Assembly: GCA_018820925.1 (NCBI GenBank)
Contig: JAHJNJ010000037.1
Coordinates: 1-64,000 of the forward strand
DNA from: Gammaproteobacteria bacterium
Lineage (GTDB): Bacteria; Pseudomonadota; Gammaproteobacteria; Burkholderiales; Gallionellaceae
Direction: 5' to 3'
DNA length: 64,000 nucleotides
Shown: piece after piece, positions 15,899 to 25,269 of the stretch
Position numbering within the stretch: the stretch's first letter is position 1
How the letters are laid out: each line of letters starts with the position of its first letter
The notes under the pieces: model-generated
Told to the model about the DNA's origin: nothing
Databases searched by the model: none
The model's input: only the letters and a program-made list of their open reading frames with translations
Program-made: the position numbers and the translations under genes

Positions 15899-18688
15899 TC
15901 AGTTCCCGGCGCGCAACTTCGGTTCGTCCAGTGTACCGAACAGGATCAATGGGTTTTTGCCTTCGCGCATCTTGATCTCCGCATTGAAATTACCCGAGAT
16001 CCTGTTGTTTTCCGCAACATCAAACGATCCCTGAGAACTCAACATCGCGGAGACAATCTTGATCTGGCGAAAATGGATCGATCCGTTATCCACTTGCACC
16101 AGGCCGATCATGTCGTCAAAATGCGTGCGCCCGCCAACCAGATTCTCGCGGCTCAACAAACGCGCGGTCTCGACCATGTCCAGGTTGATTGTTCCCTTTT
16201 TCACCGAGAAAGATCCGTCCAGGTGCGGCTCATTACCCATCTGGGAAAGCTTGTTGGCATTCATCGAGAACTTGCCTTCCCCGTATACCTCTCCCTCGAG
16301 GTGGTATTTTGGGAACATCTTGTCCAGATCGAAAGTCTTGGCTTCAAGACTGCCCTGAAACTCCCAGCCCTTGCTCCAACCCAGCTTCGCTTTTCCAAGC
16401 AGAATGCCGTTGAATATGTGCGCATCCATTTCAGTGAAGTTGATTTCCCCGTCACGCAGTTCTCCCTTTGCACTCAGGTCACTGAACACGAGATCCGGCA
16501 GGATCGGCAGGCTGCTTTCTCTCAGGTTCAAACTCACTTGCCAGTGTTCCGGATTGGATTGCAGATCGATATCGAGCTTGTCGTCCGCACTATGCAGCGA
16601 AACCCGGTGGAATGTGCCCTGCGCCCCCAGGTCGGCGATTCCGCTCAGAACCGGCAGTGCAATTTCGTCAGTGACAATATGTATACGCTGCAAAGTCAAA
16701 TGATGAACCGGATATTGCGCATCTCCCCCCATCAGTTTCAGGCTTGCAATCTGTTTATCAAGCAGGCTGCCCTGGATGCTGACATCCTCAAGCTGGGCAT
16801 TGCTGATGACTCTAATTTCGGAGAGCAGGGAAAATACATCAAAATTCAGGCTGATGTTGCCGACCTTCACCTCCTGCTGGCTTCCCACAGTCACGTTTTG
16901 CAGTTTCAGGGTAGGAGGAAAAGTAGCCGCGCTCATGCCGCCGATGCGCACCGGTTGCTTCAGAAGCACAGAAAGGCGCTGTTCCAGCGGAACGATGTAG
17001 TCATTCAGCGGATAGACATAAGGCAGAATGACCGCAACAACAAGCGCCAATACCAACAAGACGAAAGTGATCTTGCCAATCGGCAGCGGCTTGCGATGTT
17101 TTCTGGTCACGGGTGTCTGAACGGATTTGGCTTGTTGCAGCGCTGCCTGTTGTGCTGCTTGCTCGACGTCTATGACAGCCTGCACCATGGCGCGTTGCTC
17201 CGCTTCTTCCCATGCCCTGGATTGTTCTTCAGACAGCGCTTTTTCCTCGGCTTGTCTGCGCGCTTCCTCTTCCAACTGGCGACGTGCAGCCTCCGCCTCG
17301 TTTTTTAAACGCGCCATTTCGGCTGCGATATCGTTTGCCGATCTTGTTGCCGTCCCGGTTCTTGAACCGCTTGCCGCACGCTGTGCGTCATCAGATTCTT
17401 CCTTCGTTTCATCCCCGGCACTTGCCTGCCTCATGTACTGCCCTGCAGGCACTGCGGCGCCCCGGGTTGTCTGCGCACCATCCAGGAACCCGTCCAGATT
17501 GATCTCAAACCCGCTTGCAGCCTCTGCTTGCTGTTGCCTGGCAAGCGCTTCCGTGGCTGCCTTGATTTCTGCCTCGGCGCGTATTCTGGCAGTTGCTTCC
17601 TGTTCCGCCCTGTAGGCATCTGCCAACCTGGCTTTCTCCTCGGCAGCTTTCCTGGCCAACGCTTCAGCCATCGCTTTTGCTTCCGCCTCAGCCGCCAGCC
17701 TGGCTTTTTCCTCAGCGGCTTTTCTGGCGAGTGCTTCTGCGAGAGCTTTCGCCTCTGCTTCCGCGCGCGCCTTGGCCGCTTCCAGTTCGGCACGAACCCG
17801 TGCCTCTTCTTCAAGTTTTGCTTTTGCGGCCGCTTCCAGGGCCGCCTTGACGCGCGCGGCTTCCTGTTCGGCTTTCATTCTCGCCTCCATCTCTTGCCTG
17901 GCTTTTGCTTCGGCTACCTGTTGGGCACGTGCTGCCGCTTCGATTTCGGCACGGACGCGCGCCGCCGCTTCCAGAGCGGCACGGGCACGGGCTGCCTCCT
18001 GTTGTTCCTGCAACTTTGCCGCAGCGGCTTGTTTGGCTTTTATTTCGGCTTGCGCGCGAAGCTCTGCCTCCTGCTTCGCTCTGACCTTGGCTTCAGCGGC
18101 AGCCGCAGCTTTTGCCCGTTCTGCACTTTCGGCATCTTTCCTGGCTTTGTATTCAGCCTTTCTTGCATCCTCGGCGTCGACCAGCGCTTTGGCCCGGGCA
18201 GCATTTTCGGCTTCCTGCCGAGCTTTGGCTCCCGCCTTGGCTGCTGCTTCAGCACTCGCCCTGTTCTTGGCTATCGAAACAGCCGCCTCCATCTCGGCCC
18301 TGAGCCGGGCGGCTTCGTCTGCCTTGAGTTTTGCCGCCTGTTGCGCCGCACTCGGTGCAGGGGCTGAAAAGGGGGTGTTATAGTCCAACTCCTCCTTATG
18401 CGTGTCATCCGAAGGTTTGGGCGTAAACATCTTCAACAACGAAGATTTCGGCGCGGTAATCTTGGGTTCGGAAAAGGGCCTATCCTTGTCGCGGATGTAT
18501 CCATCCTCGACCAACTCCGCAAGCAAATCCATCCAGCCGTCACGCAAACTCGGCGGGGCGCGCTTGGCCAATTCATCTGCCCTGGATTTGTTGTCGATGA
18601 GCGACAGGATGCGTTTGAGGTCGCTCGAAAGGTCCGCACCTTCCCGTTCGCCCTTGGCTGTTTTGATAAAGACGGTTTTCTTATCCAT
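15899..18688 (-). CDS. Large coiled-coil membrane protein with AsmA-like periplasmic domain
   Basis: This 929-residue protein has four parts. Residues 1-75 look like a small winged-helix-like fold (LAELVEDGYIRDKDR). Residues about 115-395 and 452-522 are very Ala/Glu/Arg/Lys-rich coiled coil, including a nearly exact tandem repeat of about 23 residues near 310-356. A single membrane helix lies at about 538-556. Residues 557-929 are an AsmA/DUF3971-like beta-rich region with repeated KLQNVTVG- and LDGSFSVKKG-type segments. AsmA-like proteins sit in the periplasm and are linked to lipid transport. The cytoplasmic rod resembles TolA-type linkers. The combination is unfamiliar to me and the function is unknown. 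Confidence 0.8.
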   Translation of the reverse strand: MDKKTVFIKTAKGEREGADLSSDLKRILSLIDNKSRADELAKRAPPSLRDGWMDLLAELVEDGYIRDKDRPFSEPKITAPKSSLLKMFTPKPSDDTHKEELDYNTPFSAPAPSAAQQAAKLKADEAARLRAEMEAAVSIAKNRASAEAAAKAGAKARQEAENAARAKALVDAEDARKAEYKARKDAESAERAKAAAAAEAKVRAKQEAELRAQAEIKAKQAAAAKLQEQQEAARARAALEAAARVRAEIEAAARAQQVAEAKARQEMEARMKAEQEAARVKAALEAAAKAKLEEEARVRAELEAAKARAEAEAKALAEALARKAAEEKARLAAEAEAKAMAEALARKAAEEKARLADAYRAEQEATARIRAEAEIKAATEALARQQQAEAASGFEINLDGFLDGAQTTRGAAVPAGQYMRQASAGDETKEESDDAQRAASGSRTGTATRSANDIAAEMARLKNEAEAARRQLEEEARRQAEEKALSEEQSRAWEEAEQRAMVQAVIDVEQAAQQAALQQAKSVQTPVTRKHRKPLPIGKITFVLLVLALVVAVILPYVYPLNDYIVPLEQRLSVLLKQPVRIGGMSAATFPPTLKLQNVTVGSQQEVKVGNISLNFDVFSLLSEIRVISNAQLEDVSIQGSLLDKQIASLKLMGGDAQYPVHHLTLQRIHIVTDEIALPVLSGIADLGAQGTFHRVSLHSADDKLDIDLQSNPEHWQVSLNLRESSLPILPDLVFSDLSAKGELRDGEINFTEMDAHIFNGILLGKAKLGWSKGWEFQGSLEAKTFDLDKMFPKYHLEGEVYGEGKFSMNANKLSQMGNEPHLDGSFSVKKGTINLDMVETARLLSRENLVGGRTHFDDMIGLVQVDNGSIHFRQIKIVSAMLSSQGSFDVAENNRISGNFNAEIKMREGKNPLILFGTLDEPKLRAGN

Positions 18689-18782
18689 GATCCACGCTTG
18701 AGTTGTTCATCGATCACGCATTTTCGAAACGCATGAACTGCTGCAAAAAATCCGGAATCCAGTCACCTGAGCATTTCTCTTA

Positions 18783-18811
18783 TTGACCAAAGTGCTCGCA
18801 GTCATTAGTAT
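18783..18811 (+). promoter_or_regulatory. Sigma-70 promoter of tRNA-Asn
   Basis: TTGACC, a 17-bp spacer and TAGTAT end 15 bp before the mature tRNA. Confidence 0.6.
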
Positions 18812-18826
18812 AGCGCCCTCATCAAT

Positions 18827-18902
18827 TCCCTGATAGCTCAGTCGGTAGAGCGACGGACTGTTAATCCGCAGGTCCCTGGTTCGAGTCCAGGTCGGGGAGC
18901 CA
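18827..18902 (+). tRNA. tRNA-Asn (GTT)
   Basis: This 76-nt cloverleaf has acceptor arms TCCCTGA / TCGGGGA with one G-T wobble, the D-arm sequence AGCTCAG, the anticodon loop CTGTTAA with GTT, the T-loop GGTTCGAGTCC, and an encoded CCA end. Confidence 0.97.
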
Positions 18903-18908
18903 AAAACC

Positions 18909-18940
18909 AAGGGCTGACGCAGCATGCGTCAGCCCTTTTC
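18909..18940. terminator. Terminator shared by tRNA-Asn and ccmI
   Basis: AAGGGCTGACGC-AGCAT-GCGTCAGCCCTT is a perfect 12-bp stem followed by TTCGTTT on the plus strand and a T-containing run on the minus strand. Confidence 0.85.
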
Positions 18941-18958
18941 GTTTATTGATCCTTCCGT

Positions 18959-20194
18959 TCAACGAACAGACTGGTCGATGACAATTTTGACACCTTTACT
19001 TCCCAGGGCGAGCGGCTTGCTCATACCCATCATGTCGCCCGGTTGCGGCATGGCATCGCCTGTTTTGGAAACGCGCGCCACGACGACGACCTGGTCAAAG
19101 TTGGACATTTTCATTTCCGGCGCCATGGCCATGCTGTCGTCCAGCGAGAAACTGAACGGCAGGTCTCTTACCTGTTTACGCAGGATGGCCAACGGCATCT
19201 TGGGGCCTTGAGCGGCGCGTACCAGCACAAACAGCGTGTCGTTCGGATCGGCATTGGCCTTGAGCGCGGTGCTCAGCGTCACAGTTCCGGTGATGCGTTC
19301 CTTGCCTGCAGCCTGGGGGGCTGGCGCGTTGATTTGGTCAAGTTCGGGAGGCATCTTTCCGCCACTCTGCGCCAACTGCTGACGTGCCTGTTTGAGCGCG
19401 TCTCCGATCATTCTGGCATTTTCGGTATCTTCCGGAGGCAGTAGTTTGAGCAGTTTTGACCAGGAGCGAACGGCAACAGCATAATCCCCGCGTTCCATGG
19501 CCGCCGACCCGTACAGTGCCAGCGATTTTTCGTGGTTCGGGTTGAGCGCCAGAGCCTGTTCCAGCAGTTTGGTCGGCGCGCCGCGCAAACTGCCGTGCGT
19601 CATGCCCAGCGCATCGGCATAGTCCGCCCACAGGATGGGTTCGTCCGGGATGATCTTGACCAACCTTTCATACATCTGCGATCCGTCAGCATAACGCTCG
19701 AACTCGACATAGGAGCGTGCCAACACCACCAGCGCTTCAGGGTTATCCGGATTCTGCGCAACTGCTTCCTCCAGCGCCTTGAGGTCATCCTGACTACGCG
19801 CCATGGCCATGGCGCCATGGTGAGGCTGAAATGCATCCGGATTGCCGATCTTCAGGTACAACCCTACCGACGCCAGCGGCAACAACACTGCCAGCACAAT
19901 AGCAGTGATCTTGAGCGGGTGCGGCTTGCTGGAAGCATCTCCACCTTTGGTATCGCCAACCTCTTCCAGCAGGCGCGCTTGCAGTTCACGCTTGCCTTGC
20001 TCATGCAATTCCGGCGTCAGCAAACCATTTTTCAGGTCGGCATCCATTTCTGCGATCTGATCGCGAAGAATTTCCAGATTTGCGGCATCCCGCGCTACGG
20101 AATTGTTTTTGGACGTGCCGCGCCACAACGGTATCGCGACAAACAGAATGGCGACCAGCAGCAACGCCGCACAGATGATCCAGAATAAAGTCAT
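18959..20194 (-). CDS. ccmI: Cytochrome c biogenesis protein CcmI (CycH)
   Basis: This 411-residue protein is the last gene of the ccm operon. It has N-terminal membrane helices (about 1-22 and 93-113), a cytoplasmic stretch between them, then periplasmic TPR repeats (about 135-285) and a C-terminal domain (KERITGTVTLS to the end). CcmI holds apocytochrome c and presents it to the CcmFH ligase. Its start overlaps the ccmH stop by 4 bp. Confidence 0.92.
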   Translation of the reverse strand: MTLFWIICAALLLVAILFVAIPLWRGTSKNNSVARDAANLEILRDQIAEMDADLKNGLLTPELHEQGKRELQARLLEEVGDTKGGDASSKPHPLKITAIVLAVLLPLASVGLYLKIGNPDAFQPHHGAMAMARSQDDLKALEEAVAQNPDNPEALVVLARSYVEFERYADGSQMYERLVKIIPDEPILWADYADALGMTHGSLRGAPTKLLEQALALNPNHEKSLALYGSAAMERGDYAVAVRSWSKLLKLLPPEDTENARMIGDALKQARQQLAQSGGKMPPELDQINAPAPQAAGKERITGTVTLSTALKANADPNDTLFVLVRAAQGPKMPLAILRKQVRDLPFSFSLDDSMAMAPEMKMSNFDQVVVVARVSKTGDAMPQPGDMMGMSKPLALGSKGVKIVIDQSVR

Positions 20195-20652
20195 TTGTTG
20201 TCTTCTTCGTTAAGTAAGGAGGCTGCGCGTTGCTGCGCTTCGGGGGTAAGCACGGTTTCCTGAACGGTTTTCCGGCGTTTGCGCAACTGAAACACCAGCA
20301 CGCCGGCACCGACAAGAAGCAACGCAAAAGGACCAAACCAAAGCAATACGGTGTAGCTTTTTACGGGCGGCTTATACAGGACAAAATCGCCATAGCGTGC
20401 CACGAGGTAGTCCATGATTTCCTGGTCGTTCTTGCCCTGCGCCATCTGCTCGCGCACTTCGCGGCGCAGATCCTCCGCCAATTCGGCGTGCGAACTGGCC
20501 AACGATTCGTTCTGGCACACCAGACAGCGCAGATTTTCGGCCAATCCGATCATGCGTTTTTCCAGCACCGGATCGGCTGCCATGTCTTTGGCTTCTCCGG
20601 CATGGGAAAATGTCGGCAACAAACAAAAAATCAGTATCAGTAGTTTTTTCAT
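20191..20652 (-). CDS. ccmH: Cytochrome c biogenesis protein CcmH (CycL)
   Basis: The 153-residue protein has a signal peptide (about 1-18), the redox motif LRCLVCQNES and a C-terminal membrane helix (about 100-122). CcmH reduces the apocytochrome CxxCH disulfide and is part of the haem ligation complex. The length matches short CcmH forms, where CcmI is a separate protein. It overlaps both neighbours by 4 bp. Confidence 0.95.
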   Translation of the reverse strand: MKKLLILIFCLLPTFSHAGEAKDMAADPVLEKRMIGLAENLRCLVCQNESLASSHAELAEDLRREVREQMAQGKNDQEIMDYLVARYGDFVLYKPPVKSYTVLLWFGPFALLLVGAGVLVFQLRKRRKTVQETVLTPEAQQRAASLLNEEDNK

Positions 20653-21176
20653 TTTTTCTGCAACTCCGCCACCAATGGCAATATGATCTCGCGCAGATTT
20701 TGCGGCGTGACAAGTCCGATCTGCTTGTAGCGAATGATCCCCTGCTTGTCGATGACGTAGGTCTCCGGCACGCCGTAAACACCGTAATCGATTCCGGTGC
20801 GCCCTTCCCTGTCCATCACGCTCAAGACGTAGGGATCTCCGCCGCGGGCCAATTGCATCAGTGCATCTTCTCTTTTGTCTTTATAGTCGAGCCCGTAGAT
20901 CGGCACGATATTCTGCTGCGCAAGATCCATTAATACCGGATGTTCTTCCTTGCACGAGACGCACCAGGACGACCAGGCATTGAGCAGCCATACCTTGCCT
21001 TTCATTTCCTCGGGCGAGAAATTCTTGCCGGGATTGTGCAATTGCGGCAGATTGAATGCCGGTGCGGGCTTGTCGATCAGCGGAGACGGGACTTCGTGCG
21101 GATCAAGTCGCAACCCCACGAACAGGAAAGCCGCCAGCACCAGGAAAACCACCAGAGGTAATATGAAGCGCATCAT
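20649..21176 (-). CDS. ccmG: Thiol:disulfide interchange protein CcmG (DsbE)
   Basis: The 175-residue membrane-anchored thioredoxin has an N-terminal helix (about 3-22) and the active site WSSWCVSCKEEHP, a WCxxC motif. It passes electrons from CcdA/DsbD to CcmH. A cis-proline segment, YGVPETYVID, is present. The gene overlaps ccmF and ccmH by 4 bp each, showing tight coupling. Confidence 0.95.
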   Translation of the reverse strand: MMRFILPLVVFLVLAAFLFVGLRLDPHEVPSPLIDKPAPAFNLPQLHNPGKNFSPEEMKGKVWLLNAWSSWCVSCKEEHPVLMDLAQQNIVPIYGLDYKDKREDALMQLARGGDPYVLSVMDREGRTGIDYGVYGVPETYVIDKQGIIRYKQIGLVTPQNLREIILPLVAELQKK

Positions 21177-23158
21177 GCCGTTTTCTCCTTCAATTGCCCG
21201 CTGCCTGCAGTGGCCGCTTGCACCTTGCGCGCATGGATACGATAGCGACGGTCGCTAATCGCCAGGACACCGCCCAGTGCCATCATAAAGCAGCCGAACC
21301 ATATCCAGTCCACAAACGGTTTAATATAGACCCGCACCGCCCAGGCATTTGTGCCGGGAATCGATTCACCCAACGACACGTACAAATCGCGCAAGAAGCC
21401 GGTCCGAATGGACGCTTCGGTCATCGGCATGCCGGAAGCGTTGTACACGCGTTTTTCGGGTTGCAATACGGTGATGACTTTTCCGTCCTTGCGCACTGTC
21501 ACGCGACCTTGCGAGGCAAAATAGTTGGGGCCCTGCTGGTCGCTTACGCCGTCAAAACGGAACTCGTAACCGCCCGCCTGCACCACATCCCCGACATCCA
21601 TGCGCACGTCGCGTTCGGTCTCATAGCCTTTCACCATGGTCACGCCGATGATGAATACCGCGATACCGAGGTGCGCCAGCAGCATGCCGTAGTAGCTGCG
21701 CGAGGGCATCTTCAGGCGCTGCAACAGGGTACCGCTACCCGCGATACGCTTGCGCAGGTCGAGAGCGGAAGTGGTAATGATCCATGCCGCCAACAACAGC
21801 CCCACCGCGATGAGCGGCGTCCATTCCCCCATCACCAGCGGCAACAACAGGGCAACAACTGCACTGGCAGCCAGCGCCCAGCGCACGCGCTGCCAGATGT
21901 CGGGCAAACTCGCATGCTTCCAGCGTGCAACCGGCGCCAAACCCATCATCACCACCATCGGGATCATCAGGGGCACGAACACCGTGTTGAAGTACGGAGG
22001 TCCGACGGAAAGTTTGCCGAAACCCAGCGCATCCATGAACAAGGGATACAAGGTGCCGAGAAATACCGAAGCGGAAGCCACCGACAGCAGCACGTTGTTC
22101 GTGAGCAGCATGGATTCGCGCGAGATGACGTCGAACTTCCCACCCAGCCCGATCTTCGGCGCGCGCCAAGCAAACAGCAACAGCGAAGAACCGATGACGA
22201 TCACCAGGAAAGAAAGGATGAAGACACCGCGTTTTGGATCGGTGGCGAAAGCATGCACCGAGGACAGCACGCCGGAACGCACCAGGAATGTTCCCAGCAG
22301 ACTGAGCGAGAATGCCGCGATGGCGAGCAATACCGTCCAGCTCTTGAAAGCGCCGCGCTTCTCGGTCACGGCCAGCGAGTGAATCAGCGCCGTGCCCACC
22401 AGCCACGGCATGAACGAGGCATTCTCCACCGGGTCCCAGAACCACCAGCCGCCCCAACCCAATTCGTAATACGCCCACCAGCTACCCAGTGCGATACCGA
22501 TGGTCATGAACACCCAGGCCACTGTCGTCCACGGACGCGACCAGCGTGCCCAGGTGGAATCGAGCTTGCCGCCCAACAGCGCGGAAAGCGCGAAAGCAAA
22601 AGCCACCGAGAAGCCGACATACCCCATGTACAACATGGGCGGGTGAATGACCAGACCGGGATCCTGCAGTAGCGGGTTCAGATCGCGTCCATCCATCGCC
22701 GCCGGGAACAAGCGATCGAACGGGTTGGAGGTGAGCAACATGAACAACAGGAATCCTGTGGAGACCAGCCCCATCACACCGATCACACGCGCCACCATTT
22801 CCTGCGGCAGATGCTTGCTGAACAATGCAACGGCTACCGTCCACACGGTGAGGATCAGCGTCCACAACAATAGCGAACCTTCATGCCCGCCCCATATCGC
22901 CGAGATGCGGTACTGAAGCGGCAATTGGGAATTGGAATTCTGCGCGACATACATCACCGAGAAATCGTTGACGACGAAGGCTTGCACCAGACAACCGAAG
23001 GCGACCGCAACGATGAGGAACTGTCCCACCGCCAGGGTGCGGGCCGAGCCCATCATGACCTGATTATTTTGCGCCGCCCCGGCAATGGGCAACACCCCCT
23101 GAATGAGGGACAGGAACAAGGCTACGATGAGTGCGAAATTACCGATCTCTGGAATCAT
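21173..23158 (-). CDS. ccmF: Haem lyase CcmF
   Basis: This 661-residue polytopic protein (about 14-15 helices) contains the tryptophan-rich WWD haem-handling motif WGGWWFWDPVENAS and several conserved His residues. It takes haem from holo-CcmE and attaches it to apocytochrome c with CcmH and CcmI. Length matches the family. It starts 18 bp after ccmE. Confidence 0.96.
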   Translation of the reverse strand: MIPEIGNFALIVALFLSLIQGVLPIAGAAQNNQVMMGSARTLAVGQFLIVAVAFGCLVQAFVVNDFSVMYVAQNSNSQLPLQYRISAIWGGHEGSLLLWTLILTVWTVAVALFSKHLPQEMVARVIGVMGLVSTGFLLFMLLTSNPFDRLFPAAMDGRDLNPLLQDPGLVIHPPMLYMGYVGFSVAFAFALSALLGGKLDSTWARWSRPWTTVAWVFMTIGIALGSWWAYYELGWGGWWFWDPVENASFMPWLVGTALIHSLAVTEKRGAFKSWTVLLAIAAFSLSLLGTFLVRSGVLSSVHAFATDPKRGVFILSFLVIVIGSSLLLFAWRAPKIGLGGKFDVISRESMLLTNNVLLSVASASVFLGTLYPLFMDALGFGKLSVGPPYFNTVFVPLMIPMVVMMGLAPVARWKHASLPDIWQRVRWALAASAVVALLLPLVMGEWTPLIAVGLLLAAWIITTSALDLRKRIAGSGTLLQRLKMPSRSYYGMLLAHLGIAVFIIGVTMVKGYETERDVRMDVGDVVQAGGYEFRFDGVSDQQGPNYFASQGRVTVRKDGKVITVLQPEKRVYNASGMPMTEASIRTGFLRDLYVSLGESIPGTNAWAVRVYIKPFVDWIWFGCFMMALGGVLAISDRRYRIHARKVQAATAGSGQLKEKTA

Positions 23159-23176
23159 GCTAAGGCTTTCAGTAAA

Positions 23177-23662
23177 TTATTTGGCTACGGGTTTTTCTGC
23201 AGCTGAACTGCCGCCGGGCTTTGCTGCTGCAGCGTTGGCAGCTTCCGCCTTCTTGATTGCATCGACTGCCTCAGGCGGCATGTAGTTCTCATCATGCTTG
23301 GCCAGCACTTCCTCGGCATGGAACACGTTATCCGTTTCCAGTTTGCCTTGGGCAACCACGCCCTTCCCTTCCTTGAACAAGTCGGGAAGAATGCCCTTGT
23401 AGACCACCGGCATGGTTTTGTGGGTATCGGTAATGCTGAAGTGTGCCGTCAAACCATCCTTCTCGCGCTGCAGGCTGCCCACTTCGACCAGACCGCCAAT
23501 ACGGAAGCTGCGGCCCTGAGGTGCTTCGTTGTTGAATACCTGCGTCGGCGTGAAATACAGGCTGACGTTGTTCTTCAGTGCATACAATACCAGGCCGACG
23601 GCGGCTGCCACCAGGGCAACACCGGCCACGATAAACCATAATCTCTTCTGTCTTGGCGTCAT
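23177..23662 (-). CDS. ccmE: Haem chaperone CcmE
   Basis: The 161-residue protein has an N-terminal membrane anchor (about 8-28) and an OB-fold periplasmic domain. The haem-linking histidine and nearby tyrosine are in LAKHDENYMPPE. The tail is Ala/Pro/Lys-rich. CcmE receives haem from CcmABCD and hands it to CcmF. The start overlaps the ccmD stop (ATGA). Confidence 0.96.
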   Translation of the reverse strand: MTPRQKRLWFIVAGVALVAAAVGLVLYALKNNVSLYFTPTQVFNNEAPQGRSFRIGGLVEVGSLQREKDGLTAHFSITDTHKTMPVVYKGILPDLFKEGKGVVAQGKLETDNVFHAEEVLAKHDENYMPPEAVDAIKKAEAANAAAAKPGGSSAAEKPVAK

Positions 23663-23829
23663 GCCGACTCTCCCATTTCATCGCGCATCAGACGCAGGCT
23701 GCGCAAAGTTTGTTTTCTGCGATTGCGCACCAGCGCAATCTCGATGGCGAACACCAACACCGCCACGCCATATGAACCCCAGACGTAAAAGGCATAGCCG
23801 TTCATGGCAAAGAATTCAGACCAGTTCAT
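23659..23829 (-). CDS. ccmD: Haem exporter accessory protein CcmD
   Basis: This 56-residue gene begins MNWSEFFAMNGYAFYVWGSY and ends DEMGESA. It has one membrane helix followed by a basic segment (RNRRKQTLRSLR), as expected for CcmD, which helps release holo-CcmE from CcmABC. Both ends overlap neighbours by 4 bp (ATGA), exactly where ccmD should lie. Confidence 0.95.
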   Translation of the reverse strand: MNWSEFFAMNGYAFYVWGSYGVAVLVFAIEIALVRNRRKQTLRSLRLMRDEMGESA

Positions 23830-24581
23830 GACAGTCTCCCGTTAGTTTGTTTCACCTCGGGCAGATCATTCACCCATTGTGTGTTGGCTTCGCGCTCCAG
23901 AATTATGCTGCGCACGCGCGCCAGCGTTATCGCAATAACATACAGCCAGCAAGCTGCCAGAACTGCAAACATGGCCTGCTGCATCGCGATCTGCATGCTG
24001 GTGCCGGACATTTTGATCGTGGCGCCCTGATGCAGGGTGTTCCACCACTTCACCGAGAAATAGATGATGGGCACGTTCACCGAACCGACGATGGCGAGCA
24101 GGGCACTGGCACGATCCGCGCGGCGCGGATCCTCGATGGAAGCATGCAATGCGATATAGCCGAGGTACAAAAACAACAGGATCAATTCCGAAGTCAGCCG
24201 CGCATCCCACACCCACCATGCACCCCACATCGGTTTGCCCCACAGCGCGCCGGACCAGAGCGAGATAAAAGCAAACAGCGCCCCGGTGGGCGCCAAAGCC
24301 TGCGCCATCATGGAAGAGAGCCGGGTATTGAAGATCAGTCCCAACGCCGCATACCCGGCCATGATGAGGTAAACGAACATGGACAGGATGGAAGCGGGAA
24401 CATGCAGGAAGATGATGCGATAGGCCTCGCTTTGCACGGCGTCGGTCGGCGCCACGAAGAAACCAATGTAGAGACCGATGACAAACAGGATCGCGGCAGG
24501 CCACGCAAAAAACGGGATCATCTTGCCGGCAAGTCCGTAGAAGGTTGTCGGTGCCGCATATTTAAACCAGTTGATAGCCAA
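23826..24581 (-). CDS. ccmC: Haem transporter CcmC
   Basis: CcmC has six membrane helices and the WWD motif WGAWWVWDARLTSEL, which presents haem to CcmE. The start chosen is TTG at 24581, giving 251 residues beginning MAINWFKYAAP. It is preceded by GGAG at 7 bases and lies 4 bp after the ccmB stop. The open frame continues upstream into ccmB, but that extension is Arg/Cys-rich nonsense out of register with the family. Confidence 0.94.
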   Translation of the reverse strand: MAINWFKYAAPTTFYGLAGKMIPFFAWPAAILFVIGLYIGFFVAPTDAVQSEAYRIIFLHVPASILSMFVYLIMAGYAALGLIFNTRLSSMMAQALAPTGALFAFISLWSGALWGKPMWGAWWVWDARLTSELILLFLYLGYIALHASIEDPRRADRASALLAIVGSVNVPIIYFSVKWWNTLHQGATIKMSGTSMQIAMQQAMFAVLAACWLYVIAITLARVRSIILEREANTQWVNDLPEVKQTNGRLS

Positions 24582-24585
24582 ATTA

Positions 24586-25269
24586 TTACTCCATCGAAAT
24601 ACGCAACGCCTGCGCCGCAACAAACGGCGTGAACACCAACGCGAACAACATGAACGCACCCAATAATGACATATTGGACGCCACACTCATACCACTGGTG
24701 ACCGCGTCCACCGCGCCCGCGCCGAAAATCAAAACCGGGATGCACAAGGGCAATACCAGCAACGAAACCAGCACCCCGCCACCGCGCAGACCCAGCGTCA
24801 GCGCCGCACCGATCGCACCGATCATGCTCAATACCGGCGTACCGAGCAATAACGTCAGCACCAATGTCCATAACGCCGGAGCGGACATATCGAACTGCAA
24901 ACCCAGCACCGGTGCGATCAACGCCAGGGGCAGGCCGGACAACATCCAGTGAGCCACGATCTTGCCCAACACCAGCACCGACAGCGACTGCGGCGCGAGC
25001 ATCATCTGCTCCAGCGTCCCGTCCGCATAATCCGCCGAAAACATGCGCGGCAGCGACAACATGGAAGCCAGCAAAGCGGCAACCCACACGACACCCGAAG
25101 CCATCTTGCGCAGCATGTCAATTTCCGGCCCGACACCGAGCGGGAACAGGCTCACTACCATCACAAAAAATATCAGCGTGGTCAGCACATCCGCGCGGCG
25201 CCGCATCGCCAACAGCAGATCGCGCCGCACCACCAACCCGAATAATCCCATCAAGGACAGTTTATTCAT
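24586..25269 (-). CDS. ccmB: Haem exporter membrane subunit CcmB
   Basis: The 227-residue protein has six predicted helices and the typical motif FSADYADGTLEQMML. It is the membrane partner of the CcmA ATPase, which drives release of haem-loaded CcmE. The start overlaps the ccmA stop by 4 bp. Confidence 0.95.
   Translation of the reverse strand: MNKLSLMGLFGLVVRRDLLLAMRRRADVLTTLIFFVMVVSLFPLGVGPEIDMLRKMASGVVWVAALLASMLSLPRMFSADYADGTLEQMMLAPQSLSVLVLGKIVAHWMLSGLPLALIAPVLGLQFDMSAPALWTLVLTLLLGTPVLSMIGAIGAALTLGLRGGGVLVSLLVLPLCIPVLIFGAGAVDAVTSGMSVASNMSLLGAFMLFALVFTPFVAAQALRISME

Noticed and set aside
16073-18367. Long plus-strand open frames opposite the coiled-coil gene (up to 411 codons)
   Set aside because: They are created by the biased Ala/Glu/Lys codons on the other strand. 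Products are low complexity with no ribosome site or family resemblance.
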